A stretch of DNA of 22,091 nt from an uncultured Eggerthellaceae bacterium (GCA_910577495.1 CAJTML010000019.1:1-22091), one strand, 5' to 3'; positions 7,219 to 14,975 are shown, counted from the stretch's first letter. Notes: a model not told the origin generated them from the letters alone. Program-made: numbers and translations.

Positions 7219-8076
7219 ATGAGTGACTACATTGGAGTATTTGAGCGCAAAGAGGTGAAATACGTTCTCAGTGCGACGCAGTACGAACGTTTTCGGGCGC
7301 TCGTTGATCCGTATATGACCCTTGATGTCTATGGTGAGGCGCGCGTGAACAGCGTGTATTTCGATACGCCGGCACGTGAGCTCATTGAGCGCTCGCTGGA
7401 CAAGCCGCTCTACAAAGAGAAGCTGCGCATGCGCTGGTACGAGTGTGCTGCGGCCGATGCGGACGCAGGCGCGGACGCGGCAGATCTGGCTGCTGACCCG
7501 GTGTTTGTGGAGCTCAAGAAGAAGTTCAAGGGCATTGTCTACAAGCGTCGCGTGTCGTGTTCGCGCAAAGCCGCGCAAGCGTATTTGCTGGGCATCTGCC
7601 CCTACGAGGAAGCAGTGAGCATCTTTCCGCTGGATGCGCAAGCACTTGCGGATGAGGAGCTGGCGCCTCGCTCGGTGCAGATCGCGCGTGAGATTGATGC
7701 GTTTTGCGCACGCTGGAACACACTGGTGCCGTCCATGCTGATCTCGTGCGACCGCATTGCATTGGCGCTGCGCGAGGAGTTTGCCGCACAAGAAAACGTG
7801 CGCATCACCTTTGACACCCATTTGGTGTATGAGGATTTGGCCGCGTCGGGTGCCCCTGAGCCAAGCGGGCAGACCCATGCCATTTTGGATCCGACGTGCT
7901 TCGTGATGGAGATCAAGGTAGCCGGTCCCTATCCGCTGTGGTTAGTGGAGGCGCTGGATGCGTGCGATATTCGCCCGCAGTCTTTCTCTAAGTATGGCGA
8001 AGCGTACAAGTTAGTTATGAAAACGCGCGTGGTGAGTGAAAACGCGCTGGTAAGAGAGGAGGAGCGCTGTGCTTGA
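7219..8076 (+). CDS. VTC-domain polyphosphate-polymerase-like protein
   Basis: A protein of 285 residues from ATG 7219, where the conserved FERKEVKYVL follows directly; AGACAGG lies about 8 bases upstream. In-frame starts further upstream (7108, 7177) add a non-conserved basic leader. The VTC domain is the catalytic tunnel fold of yeast Vtc4, related to the CYTH/triphosphate-tunnel enzymes. Its alternating basic and acidic residues are visible: ERKEVK (9-14), NSVYFDT (44-50), KLRMRWYE (68-75), VELKKKFKGIVYKRR (97-111), CDRIAL (177-182), VMEIKV (229-234) and SFSKYGEAYK (255-264). In yeast the domain makes polyphosphate from ATP; activity of bacterial members is inferred. A short Ala/Asp-rich insert (about 78-93) interrupts the barrel. 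The next gene overlaps by 8 bases, so the products probably act together. Confidence 0.88.
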   Translation: MSDYIGVFERKEVKYVLSATQYERFRALVDPYMTLDVYGEARVNSVYFDTPARELIERSLDKPLYKEKLRMRWYECAAADADAGADAADLAADPVFVELKKKFKGIVYKRRVSCSRKAAQAYLLGICPYEEAVSIFPLDAQALADEELAPRSVQIAREIDAFCARWNTLVPSMLISCDRIALALREEFAAQENVRITFDTHLVYEDLAASGAPEPSGQTHAILDPTCFVMEIKVAGPYPLWLVEALDACDIRPQSFSKYGEAYKLVMKTRVVSENALVREEERCA

Positions 8077-8764
8077 TGCAGCCTTAACGTCAATCTATGG
8101 AGCAAGCGAGTCAATGGTGGCAAGTGTGACCACGGAGTCATTTTTGCTGTGCTGTCTCACCTCAATTGTGTTGGGTGCAGCCGTTGCAGGCATTTACATG
8201 TTTCGCCATGCGCACTCCAAAAATTTCGTGATCACCTTGGCGCTTTTGCCGCTTATTGTGCAGATGGTCATCATGTTGGTGAACGGAAATCTTGGTGCTG
8301 GCATTGCGGTTATGGGTGTGTTTAACCTGGTCAGGTTCCGTTCCATTCCGGGAAGCGCGAAAGACATTGGCAGTGTGTTTTTCGCCATGGCAATTGGTCT
8401 TGCAACGGGTATGGGCTTTTTGGTGCTGGCGTGTTTGTTCACGCTCATTGTGGGCATTGTGAACGTGGTCTATGTGCTGTCGCCCTTTGGTAAGCCGCGC
8501 GAGCCGGAAAAGTCGCTCAAGATTACGATCCCCGAAGATTTGCAGTATGACGGCGTGTTCGATGACGTGCTGGGTCGCTATACCGCTGAAAGCGAGCTGG
8601 TGGAGGTGCGAACCACCAATATGGGAAGCCTATTTCAGCTTGAGTACGCGATTCGCCTGAAAGAGCCGGGACACGAAAAGCAGATGATTGATGAGCTGCG
8701 TTGTTTGAATGGCAACCTCAAGATCTCATGCGGCAGACCGGCGGTTGGTCGCGAAACATTGTAG
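8069..8764 (+). CDS. DUF4956 membrane protein
   Basis: A protein of 231 residues starting at GTG 8069, just after a strong GGAGGAG site (8058-8064), overlapping the VTC gene by 8 bases. The N-terminal 138 residues hold about four membrane segments (roughly 24-45, 52-71, 76-86 and 100-138). The loop MGVFNLVRFRSIPGSAKDIG (82-101) is the DUF4956 signature, in which an R-F-R motif and a DIG motif lie between helices. The remaining 90 residues are soluble and probably cytoplasmic. DUF4956 genes are, from memory, often found beside VTC-domain genes and CotH or beta-helix surface proteins. The biochemical role is unknown; a channel, exporter or membrane anchor for the VTC product is a reasonable guess. 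Confidence 0.87.
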   Translation: MLDAALTSIYGASESMVASVTTESFLLCCLTSIVLGAAVAGIYMFRHAHSKNFVITLALLPLIVQMVIMLVNGNLGAGIAVMGVFNLVRFRSIPGSAKDIGSVFFAMAIGLATGMGFLVLACLFTLIVGIVNVVYVLSPFGKPREPEKSLKITIPEDLQYDGVFDDVLGRYTAESELVEVRTTNMGSLFQLEYAIRLKEPGHEKQMIDELRCLNGNLKISCGRPAVGRETL

Positions 8765-8814
8765 TTGATGTGCGGTTATGGCTATTGCACTAACGAATTA
8801 ACCTGGGAGGATGT

Positions 8815-10797
8815 ATGTACAAACCAACGATGAAACCGTCATGGAGCTGGGCTCCGTGTTTGAAGCGCGCGGCGGTGGCGTCTCTTTTGACGGGCGCTTT
8901 GATGGGCGGTAGTGTGCTGGTAGGCTGCTCAAGTGTGCACGAGGATGGCGAAGTGGCGCCTGCGGTAGTTGCAAACGATGAGCAGGTGGACACAACTGCG
9001 GAAGAGGCGGCGAAAGACGACACCACATATGATACGTTTGAGCAGGTGGCTGCCGCATTTGATGCGCAAGCGCTGGATCTGGATTATTCCAACCGCGATA
9101 CCGATCCTTCGTATGATGAGGCGTCTGCAACGCGCATTTCGCTTTCGGGTACTTCGGCCACGGTTGAGGGCGAAGGCGCGCAGGCCAACGGAAGCAGCAT
9201 CACGATCAGTGCTGAGGGCACCTATGTGGTGAGCGGTGAGCTAACCGACGGACAGCTTTTGGTTGAAGCGCCTGAGGATGCAAAAGTGCAGATCGTGCTA
9301 GATGGCGCTACGTTGCATAACGAAACGGGGCCGGCGCTCTATGTGAAGCAGGCCGACAAGTGCTTCGTGACGCTTGCCGATGGGTCAACTAATGAGCTGA
9401 CGGACGGAACCGAGTATGTGCTGGAAGACGATTCTGATGAGCCGTCGGCGGCACTCTTCGCCCGTGCTGATTTGACGCTCAATGGAGCGGGCTCGCTCAA
9501 GGTGCAGGGTGCCTACGACAACGGCATCTACACCAAAGATGACCTGGTGATCACGAGCGGAACGTATGAGGTTGCGGCAGTTGGAGATGCGTTGCGTGGT
9601 CGCGACTGCGTCAAAATTGCTGATGGCACGTTTGATTTGGTTGCAGGCGGCGATGGCATTAAGTCCAACAAGGATACTAAGCCAACGCAAGGTTTCGTCT
9701 CCATTGACGGTGGCGAAATCACGATTGATGCTGAAGATGACGGCATCCAGGGCAAAACGTACGTGCGCATTGCGGGTGGTCAGCTGACGATCAACTCCGC
9801 TGATGACGCCATTCACAGCGATCTTGAGGGCGTCGTATCGGGTGGCGAGATGACCATTGATGCAGGAGACGATGCGTTTCATGCAGAAACCAAACTGGTG
9901 ATTGATGAGGGCGAAGTTGACATCGTCAACTGTGTTGAAGGTTATGAGGCGCAAGAGGTTATCGTCAATGGTGGCACGTCCTACATTACCGCCAGTGACG
10001 ACGCGATCAATGCGGCGGTAGCAGACTTGAGCGATGACGAAAGCGCAACCGATGCGGCTACACCGACCGATCCGGGTGCTGCGGGCGCAGGTGCTGGTGC
10101 TGGCATGCCCGAGCCAGGGGCTGATCCGGGTGCTGCGGGCGGCAGTGGCGCCCCTGAGCCTCCATCGGGTGAGGCGCCCGCAGACATGGCCGAGCCCCCA
10201 ACCGGTGAGGCGCCGGCGGCTCCCACTGACGGTGGCGGCCGTGGAGGCTTTGGCGGCCGCGGCGACATGGGCGGCGGCATGGGCCAATCAAGTGAGGACT
10301 GCCTCTTGCAAATCAACGGCGGCACGCTCGTGATTGACGCTGGTGGCGACGGCGTTGACAGCAACGGCAACCTTGAGATCAATGGTGGTACCGTGCTTGT
10401 CAACGGTCCGGGCGATGGCGCAAATAGCGCACTTGACTACGAGTTTTCGGCGACCGTCTCGGGTGGCACGGTGCTCATGGTTGGCGCCGCGGGCATGGGT
10501 GAAAGCTTCACCGGCGGCACGCAGCCCTTTATGTCAGTCATGACAAATGGGCAAGCGGGTCAGACGGTGTCGGTGGTGGACGCACAGGGCAACGTGCTGG
10601 TATCGCTTGATGCAGTAAAGTCGTTTGGCCAGGTGCTTGCTTCAACGCCTGAGATGACTGAGGGCGCAACCTACTCAGTTGTTGTCGGCGACACCACCAC
10701 TGAAGCCACGGCCTCAACCACGCCAAGCCAAACTGGCGGCATGGGTGGCATGGGCGGCCCGGGTGGCGGCCGCGGTGGCATGGGTCGCGGTATGTAG
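8815..10797 (+). CDS. Cthe_2159-type carbohydrate-binding beta-helix lipoprotein
   Basis: A protein of 660 residues from ATG 8815 after GGGAGG (8805-8810). A basic, hydrophobic N-terminus ends in the lipobox VLVGC, so Cys38 is probably lipidated and the protein sits on the outer face of the membrane. Residues about 100-400 are short repeats built on GG-x-h-x-I-x-A-x-DDG/A-I motifs (GGEITIDAEDDGIQGK, GGQLTINSADDAIHSD, GGEMTIDAGDDAFHAE), as in the parallel beta-helix family Cthe_2159 (formerly DUF4353), known for polysaccharide binding with Asp-rich calcium sites. A Pro/Gly/Ala-rich linker (about 408-492) divides the helix; two or three more turns follow (INGGTLVIDAGGDGVDSN). The C-terminus (from about 640) is almost all Gly, Met and Arg. 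It is the third gene of the VTC operon, 50 bases after DUF4956. Confidence 0.85.
   Translation: MYKPTMKPSWSWAPCLKRAAVASLLTGALMGGSVLVGCSSVHEDGEVAPAVVANDEQVDTTAEEAAKDDTTYDTFEQVAAAFDAQALDLDYSNRDTDPSYDEASATRISLSGTSATVEGEGAQANGSSITISAEGTYVVSGELTDGQLLVEAPEDAKVQIVLDGATLHNETGPALYVKQADKCFVTLADGSTNELTDGTEYVLEDDSDEPSAALFARADLTLNGAGSLKVQGAYDNGIYTKDDLVITSGTYEVAAVGDALRGRDCVKIADGTFDLVAGGDGIKSNKDTKPTQGFVSIDGGEITIDAEDDGIQGKTYVRIAGGQLTINSADDAIHSDLEGVVSGGEMTIDAGDDAFHAETKLVIDEGEVDIVNCVEGYEAQEVIVNGGTSYITASDDAINAAVADLSDDESATDAATPTDPGAAGAGAGAGMPEPGADPGAAGGSGAPEPPSGEAPADMAEPPTGEAPAAPTDGGGRGGFGGRGDMGGGMGQSSEDCLLQINGGTLVIDAGGDGVDSNGNLEINGGTVLVNGPGDGANSALDYEFSATVSGGTVLMVGAAGMGESFTGGTQPFMSVMTNGQAGQTVSVVDAQGNVLVSLDAVKSFGQVLASTPEMTEGATYSVVVGDTTTEATASTTPSQTGGMGGMGGPGGGRGGMGRGM
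10069..10140 (+). repeat. Direct repeat in the Pro/Gly/Ala linker
   Basis: An identical 18-base unit (GATCCGGGTGCTGCGGGC) occurs at 10069-10086 and 10123-10140, a 54-base period that keeps frame. It encodes a repeated DPGAAG and suggests the linker grew by in-frame duplication. Confidence 0.8.
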
Positions 10798-10811
10798 CGA
10801 CAAAGCCCCAC

Positions 10812-10839
10812 TTCGCATTTATTCTTAAAGCGCTATAAT
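10812..10839 (+). promoter_or_regulatory. Promoter of moeA-mogA, with inverted repeat around the -10 box
   Basis: A perfect TATAAT (10834-10839) has a poor -35 candidate TTCGCA (10812-10817) 16 bases upstream. TTATTCT (10819-10825) and AGAATAA (10850-10856) are inverted repeats placed symmetrically about the -10 box, possibly a repressor site. Confidence 0.6.
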
Positions 10840-10891
10840 AGTCTGCGCGAGAATAATGAACCGCGCCGCGAGCGCTCTCATTGTACCTACG

Positions 10892-10920
10892 CAGCCGTCT
10901 TCGACATCTGAAGGCGGCTG
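10892..10920 (+). other. Hairpin in the moeA 5' leader
   Basis: CAGCCGTCTTC (10892-10902) and GAAGGCGGCTG (10910-10920) form an 11-base-pair stem with one G-U wobble and a 7-base loop. It lies about 50 bases after the expected transcription start. No T tract follows, so it is not a standard terminator; it may be a leader regulatory structure. Confidence 0.55.
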
Positions 10921-10964
10921 TTCGCTGTCATACAACACTATCGGGGATGTCGAAAGGGGCCGAA

Positions 10965-12218
10965 GTGTCAGAAATGCTTTCACTTGAAGAGGCGCGTGAA
11001 CTGGTTTTGTCGAAGGTACACGTGCTGGATGTTGAGACGGTGCCGGTGTTAGATGCTGCGGGACGCGTTGCGGCGGCTGATCTGGTGAGCGATATTGATA
11101 TTGCTCCTTTCGCCAACTCGGCCATGGACGGCTTCGCTCTGCGCGCTGACCAGCTGGCAAGCGCAACCCCTGAAACCCCTGTTCAGCTGCGCGTTATTGC
11201 AGAAGTGGCAGCAGGCGATGTGTTTGAAGGCACCATTTCGGAGGGCGAATGCGTGCGCATTATGACGGGTGCTGCGGTGCCTGAAGATGCGGACTCGGTG
11301 GTGAAATACGAGATCGTTGGCGTGGTTGAGGGCGACGGTTTGCCTGGGAGCATCGTCTCGTTCGACGCACCGACCAAGCTTGGTTCAAACGTGCGGCCTG
11401 CGGGTGAAGAGGCGCAAGCAGGCGAAGTTGTCGTCAAGCGTGGCGAAGTCATCAACTGCGCTGGCGTGGGCTTTTTGGCAGGATGCGGCATCGTGGAGGT
11501 GCCCGTGTATCGTCGTCCGCGCGTTGCCGTGATCTCAATCGGCTCAGAGCTGGTTGCACCCACGGAGATCCCGACCCCGGGCAAAATTCGCAATTCAAAC
11601 AGTTACGCGTTGGCGGCGTCTGCGCGTGCAGCGGGGGCTGAAGCTACCATTCTTCCCATTGTCGAAGATGATCTGGACGCCTTAAAGGCTGAGGTTGAAA
11701 AGGCAATGAGCACCTTTGACTTTGTGGTAACCAGTGGCGGTGCATCCAATGGTGACTTTGACTTCATCAAGCCCGCGGTTGAGCAACTCGGTGAGCTCTT
11801 CATGACGCTTGTTAACATTCGCCCCGGCAAGGCGCAAACGTTTGGCCTGGTAAACGATGTGCCCGTGTTCGGTTTGCCGGGCAATCCGGCAGCTGCCTAC
11901 GTGGGATTTGAGATGCTTATTCGCCCCGCGCTTCGCAAAATGCAAGGTTATAGCACCTATGAGCGCCCCAGCGTATGGGCGCGTTTGGCAACCGATGCTA
12001 AGAAGAAGGATCCGCGTCGTATCTTCTTGCGCTCAACGTTGTCCAAAGATGACGAAGGTTATGTGGTAACCCCGGCGAAAAATCAAAGCTCGGGACTGTT
12101 TGGCGTGCTGCAACGCAGCAATTGCTTGGCGGTACTTCCTGAAGGTGGCGAAGGCCGCACGGCTGGTTCGGTTGTTGAATGCATCTTGTTGGACGTGGCT
12201 GAGGAGGTTTGTCTGTAA
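10965..12218 (+). CDS. moeA: Molybdopterin molybdenumtransferase MoeA
   Basis: A protein of 417 residues. GTG 10965 is preferred because AAAGGGG (10953-10959) is 5 bases upstream; ATG 10947 and ATG 10974 are alternatives. It inserts molybdate into adenylated molybdopterin, the last step of cofactor synthesis. Landmarks in order: SLEEARELVL; the conserved FANSAMDGFALRA near residue 45; GECVRIMTGAAVPEDADSVV; the PRVAVISIGSEL strand starting the MoaB-like domain; VVTSGGASNGDFDF, the binding loop (most relatives have TGGVSVGDYD); IRPGKAQTFG; and VFGLPGNPAAAYVGFE. A C-terminal domain IV (about 350-417) is present. The mogA start overlaps its stop by one base (TAATG), so the two are coupled. Its product is needed by the molybdoenzyme at the left edge of the window. 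Confidence 0.96.
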   Translation: MSEMLSLEEARELVLSKVHVLDVETVPVLDAAGRVAAADLVSDIDIAPFANSAMDGFALRADQLASATPETPVQLRVIAEVAAGDVFEGTISEGECVRIMTGAAVPEDADSVVKYEIVGVVEGDGLPGSIVSFDAPTKLGSNVRPAGEEAQAGEVVVKRGEVINCAGVGFLAGCGIVEVPVYRRPRVAVISIGSELVAPTEIPTPGKIRNSNSYALAASARAAGAEATILPIVEDDLDALKAEVEKAMSTFDFVVTSGGASNGDFDFIKPAVEQLGELFMTLVNIRPGKAQTFGLVNDVPVFGLPGNPAAAYVGFEMLIRPALRKMQGYSTYERPSVWARLATDAKKKDPRRIFLRSTLSKDDEGYVVTPAKNQSSGLFGVLQRSNCLAVLPEGGEGRTAGSVVECILLDVAEEVCL

Positions 12219-12700
12219 TGGGGGCTCTTACGTTTGCTATTGTGACCTGCTCTGACACGCGTGATATTTCGCAAGATACGGCAGGCGCTGCGCTTGAGAC
12301 GCTAATTGATGCTGAAGGTTGGACATGTCTTGGCCGCACGATCGTTAAAGATGAGCGTGCCGATATTGCCGCAGCTATTGTAGAGGCGTGCGACGACCTT
12401 GATGCTGATGTGGTGCTGACCTGCGGTGGCAGTGGGCTTTCGCTTCGTGATGTTACCCCTGAGGCCACGATGGATGTGTGCGACCGCATGGTGCCGGGTA
12501 TTGCTGAGGGCATGCGCGCACATTCGCTTACCATCACGCCTTATGCCATGCTTTCTCGTGCGGTCTGCATGCAGCGCGGCCGTCATCTGGTGGTCAATCT
12601 GCCAGGCTCAGAGAAGGCCGCACGCGAAAACTGGGAAGGCATCGTAGGCGTTTTGCCGCATGCCATCAAAATGACTGGCGGCGGCGGTCACGACAACTAA
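12218..12700 (+). CDS. mogA: Molybdopterin adenylyltransferase (MogA/MoaB family)
   Basis: A protein of 160 residues from ATG 12218, which shares one base with the moeA stop; GAGGAGG (12201-12207) lies 10 bases upstream. TTG at 12209 is too close to the ribosome site. The fold and active site are typical: ALTFAIVTCSDTR at the N-terminus, DVVLTCGGSGLSLRDVTPEAT (most relatives have TTGGTGLxxRDVTPEAT), and LVVNLPGSEKAARENWEGI at the C-terminus. It adenylates molybdopterin to prepare it for MoeA. The Thr-to-Ser change in the GGTG loop is conservative. Its last four bases are shared with the convergent toxin gene, so no terminator fits between them. Confidence 0.93.
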   Translation: MGALTFAIVTCSDTRDISQDTAGAALETLIDAEGWTCLGRTIVKDERADIAAAIVEACDDLDADVVLTCGGSGLSLRDVTPEATMDVCDRMVPGIAEGMRAHSLTITPYAMLSRAVCMQRGRHLVVNLPGSEKAARENWEGIVGVLPHAIKMTGGGGHDN

Positions 12701-13104
12701 AACTCAATTTCAGCCCACGACTCTAAAGATAACCCTTCAACGCGTTTGAACTCTTTAACGTTGTTAGTGACGAGGGTGCAGTGGTTGGAGAGTGCTGTTG
12801 CGGCAACGATCAGATCGTTTGGACCAATGAGATTTCCGCACGATTCAAGCTTTGCCCTGATACGCGCATAATGATAGGCGCAATTGCTGTCGAATGGCGC
12901 AATCTGAAAAGACAGTAAAAACTCCTCTACCACTTGACGCATTTTGAGGGGATGATTACTTTTTTCCGCACCGAGCAGTAACTCTGCTTGTACGATGCTT
13001 GGGATCACGAAGAGTCGTGGGTCTGTCTGTTTGAAAAGCTCGTACACAAGGGGCTGTTTTCCTCTTAAAAAATCGATGCAGACGCAGGTGTCTAATGCAT
13101 ACAT
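12697..13104 (-). CDS. vapC: VapC-like PIN-domain toxin
   Basis: A protein of 135 residues, the usual VapC length. The start is ATG at 13102-13104, 5 bases after GGAG. The PIN active site is complete: Asp5 (MYALDTCVCIDFLRG), Glu41 (VQAELLLGAEK), Asp97 (GPNDLIVAATAL) and the final LVTNNVKEFKRVEGL strand with Asn114/Asn115. These acidic residues would bind a divalent metal for RNA cleavage. It follows its antitoxin gene with a 9-base gap and shares a promoter with it. Its stop codon overlaps the stop of the convergent mogA by 4 bases, so the module was inserted or has decayed up to the very end of a housekeeping gene. It is unrelated in sequence to the PIN toxin at 2219-2662. Confidence 0.92.
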   Translation of the reverse strand: MYALDTCVCIDFLRGKQPLVYELFKQTDPRLFVIPSIVQAELLLGAEKSNHPLKMRQVVEEFLLSFQIAPFDSNCAYHYARIRAKLESCGNLIGPNDLIVAATALSNHCTLVTNNVKEFKRVEGLSLESWAEIEF

Positions 13105-13113
13105 GACTGCTCC

Positions 13114-13350
13114 TTACTCAAGTGCTTCAACGGCGCTGGTTGCGTCCCAGGCAAGTTCTGCTGGTGCGGTGAAGCTTGGGTCATCTGCTGCGCCGTAGAG
13201 GTCAAAAAACTTTGCTGGCCACTGTGATGCTTTATCGTGATTGCCCAGAACATCACGCACGTAACTTGAGAGGGTGGTGCCTGCAGAAGAAGCATCGGTG
13301 CGGAGTTTTTCCATGGTTGGTTCATCTAAATAAAGTGATAGCTGGGGCAT
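13114..13350 (-). CDS. Ribbon-helix-helix antitoxin of the VapC module
   Basis: A protein of 78 residues starting at ATG 13348-13350 behind GGAGGT. The frame is open much further upstream, but that part runs through the promoter and operator. The N-terminus (PQLSLYLDEPTMEKLRTDASSAGTTLSSYVRDVL) is a ribbon-helix-helix domain with a short beta strand and two helices; the tail (DLYGAADDPSFTAPAELAWD) should wrap and inhibit the toxin. It is the first gene of the module and should repress it through the AGTATACT sites at 13383-13402. It is not similar to the RelB/DinJ-like antitoxin at 1951. Confidence 0.85.
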   Translation of the reverse strand: MPQLSLYLDEPTMEKLRTDASSAGTTLSSYVRDVLGNHDKASQWPAKFFDLYGAADDPSFTAPAELAWDATSAVEALE

Positions 13351-13382
13351 CTTCGCCACCTCCAATAATGCGATCAAATAAA

Positions 13383-13402
13383 AGTATACTTGAGAGTATA
13401 CT
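13383..13402. promoter_or_regulatory. Tandem palindromic operator of the VapC module
   Basis: AGTATACT, itself a perfect palindrome, occurs twice (13383-13390 and 13395-13402), 12 bases apart, just downstream of the minus-strand -10 region. This is a typical cooperative site for a ribbon-helix-helix antitoxin. Confidence 0.8.
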
Positions 13403-13404
13403 AT

Positions 13405-13430
13405 ATTATATGCTGGCATGCAATTGTCAA
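13405..13430 (-). promoter_or_regulatory. Promoter of the VapC antitoxin-toxin module
   Basis: On the minus strand a consensus TTGACA (13425-13430) is followed after 14 bases by a consensus TATAAT (13405-13410). The spacing is short, but the TATAATATAGT stretch offers other -10 registers at 16 or 19 bases. The operator overlaps its downstream edge. Confidence 0.65.
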
Positions 13431-13441
13431 CAGGTGCATGC

Positions 13442-13469
13442 TTGTAAAGCTGTGCGGTTGGTGCATAAT
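13442..13469 (+). promoter_or_regulatory. Promoter of the LuxR-type regulator gene
   Basis: TTGTAA (13442-13447) and CATAAT (13464-13469) are 16 bases apart, and the start codon lies about 60 bases downstream. Its -35 box is only 12 bases from that of the divergent toxin-antitoxin promoter. Confidence 0.6.
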
Positions 13470-13529
13470 GAAAAGCAGCATATGCGCAGTTCGCGCACCC
13501 AATGATGCAAGATTTGAGGAGGGGCACCG

Positions 13530-14975
13530 TTGGCACAAAAGCATGCTGTTTGGGCGAATCTGAGAATTGAACTCCTTTGCTTTTTAGGGTTTTTTATCCA
13601 CACCTTTGAGGTCTGGGGTGTGAATGCGGGGTTTTATCCTGCGGTTGCTGACTTCTTTCCTGCATCACGAGAGATAGCCACGCTGTTTAGTGCGCTGTTC
13701 TATATTTTTCTGGGCGTGCTTGTCCAGCGAAAGCCAGCGCTCTTTAAGCCGCGATTTATCTTGGGCGCTTGTCTGGTGCTCGTCTTTTTTGGCAGCGTAA
13801 TCTCACAACTTGCTCTGCAGGCGCAAAGCGCTCCTGAAATGCTGGTGAGCATGATCATTCGTCTGGGCGCCGATGGGTTGGTGGTCGTGCTGATCAACGC
13901 GGCGTTGTGTGCACTCGGAAGCCCTAAGCGTGTGGTCATTATTGCCCTGGCGTCCACCTGCCTTTCGTCGTTGCTTATTAGCATGTTGCCGCCGCTGGGA
14001 GGCATGGAAGGCATTGCAATCACGTTTGGTTGCGTAGCGTTGGCAGCATTAGTGCTGTTTATGCCCGCGAAGGGCAATTTGGATCTTGTCTCACAGGGTG
14101 AGCCACCTGCGGTTTTAAGCCTTTCTAACCCGTCGGCGTTTCTCTCATGGCGAAGCGGGCTTTTCGTCTGTATTTTCATTTTTAGCCTCGTGTTTGGCGT
14201 CGCGCTGACCACGCCATTTGCTTCCATACCGTTTGTGCCTCAGGCGTTGGTGCTGGTGGTGAGTATTGTGGCTGCGGTGTGGTTTTGTCTCTCGCAGCAA
14301 GACCGTCGAGAAGACAGCATGTTTGCCGCTGCCGCCATTATGATCGTCGCGGGATTGGCGTTCATGCCGCTTTCGGGACTGGTTTACCAGTCCATTGCAG
14401 AAGGCGCCTTCTTAGCTGGCCTTGGCGTTTTCGATGCGCTGATCTGGCTGGTTGTCTATGCGGTTTGCGTGCGAAGCTTTTATGCAACTCTTCCGGCGCT
14501 GTGCACCCTGTGGGCTACCAGGACGTTTGGCGTGCTCTTCGGCGCTATGATTGGGCACGCAGCATCAAACGCGTTGGTGTTTGACGGTGCCGGCACGGCG
14601 CTCTTTTCAGCCCTTATCCTGGTGGCGTTCTTTTCTTGTCTGTGGATTGGTTTTCGCCGATTCAGTTTTCGCGAAGCTTTGTCGCAACTCACTGAAATGC
14701 CAGCTGGGGCGCCCGTGGTGCTTCGTTCAGATGAACAGGCGGCTGGTATTGAAGCCACGTGCGCACGCCTAGCTTCGCTCTATGGCTTGACCGCGCGTGA
14801 GGCCGAGATCTTTTTGCTGCTGGCGAAGGGGAGAAACGGCCGCTATATCCAAGAGCGCTTCACGATTTCGCGCAACACCGCCAAAACGCATATTCGCAAT
14901 ATCTATGCAAAGCTTGACGTGCATTCGCACCAAGAACTCATTGACTACGTGGAAAAAGAAACGAACCCAAGCTAG
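13530..14975 (+). CDS. Membrane-spanning LuxR-type transcriptional regulator
   Basis: A protein of 481 residues. The start is TTG 13530, fixed by GAGGAGGGG at 13516-13524 and by the family-like IELLCFLGFFIHTFEVWG directly after it. Residues 1-395 are a polytopic membrane domain of roughly 10-12 helices. Residues about 413-478 are a LuxR/FixJ helix-turn-helix: LTAREAEIFLLLAKGRNGRYIQERF, then SRNTAKTHIRNIYAKLDVHSHQELI. Eggerthellaceae carry many such proteins, and in Eggerthella lenta members control linked xenobiotic-reductase genes, probably by sensing the substrate with the membrane domain. Here the neighbour is the convergent Tat flavoprotein, so that gene is the likeliest target, although they do not share a promoter region. 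It could instead act on the toxin-antitoxin promoter beside it, which is less likely. Confidence 0.93.
   Translation: MAQKHAVWANLRIELLCFLGFFIHTFEVWGVNAGFYPAVADFFPASREIATLFSALFYIFLGVLVQRKPALFKPRFILGACLVLVFFGSVISQLALQAQSAPEMLVSMIIRLGADGLVVVLINAALCALGSPKRVVIIALASTCLSSLLISMLPPLGGMEGIAITFGCVALAALVLFMPAKGNLDLVSQGEPPAVLSLSNPSAFLSWRSGLFVCIFIFSLVFGVALTTPFASIPFVPQALVLVVSIVAAVWFCLSQQDRREDSMFAAAAIMIVAGLAFMPLSGLVYQSIAEGAFLAGLGVFDALIWLVVYAVCVRSFYATLPALCTLWATRTFGVLFGAMIGHAASNALVFDGAGTALFSALILVAFFSCLWIGFRRFSFREALSQLTEMPAGAPVVLRSDEQAAGIEATCARLASLYGLTAREAEIFLLLAKGRNGRYIQERFTISRNTAKTHIRNIYAKLDVHSHQELIDYVEKETNPS

Noticed and set aside
7171..7878. Minus-strand open frame of 235 codons
   Set aside because: Antisense to the VTC-domain gene, with no start signal and no family features.
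9385..10287. Minus-strand open frame of 300 codons
   Set aside because: It lies wholly antisense to the beta-helix lipoprotein gene, has no ribosome site and no recognisable protein content; it arises from the repetitive GC-rich coding sequence.
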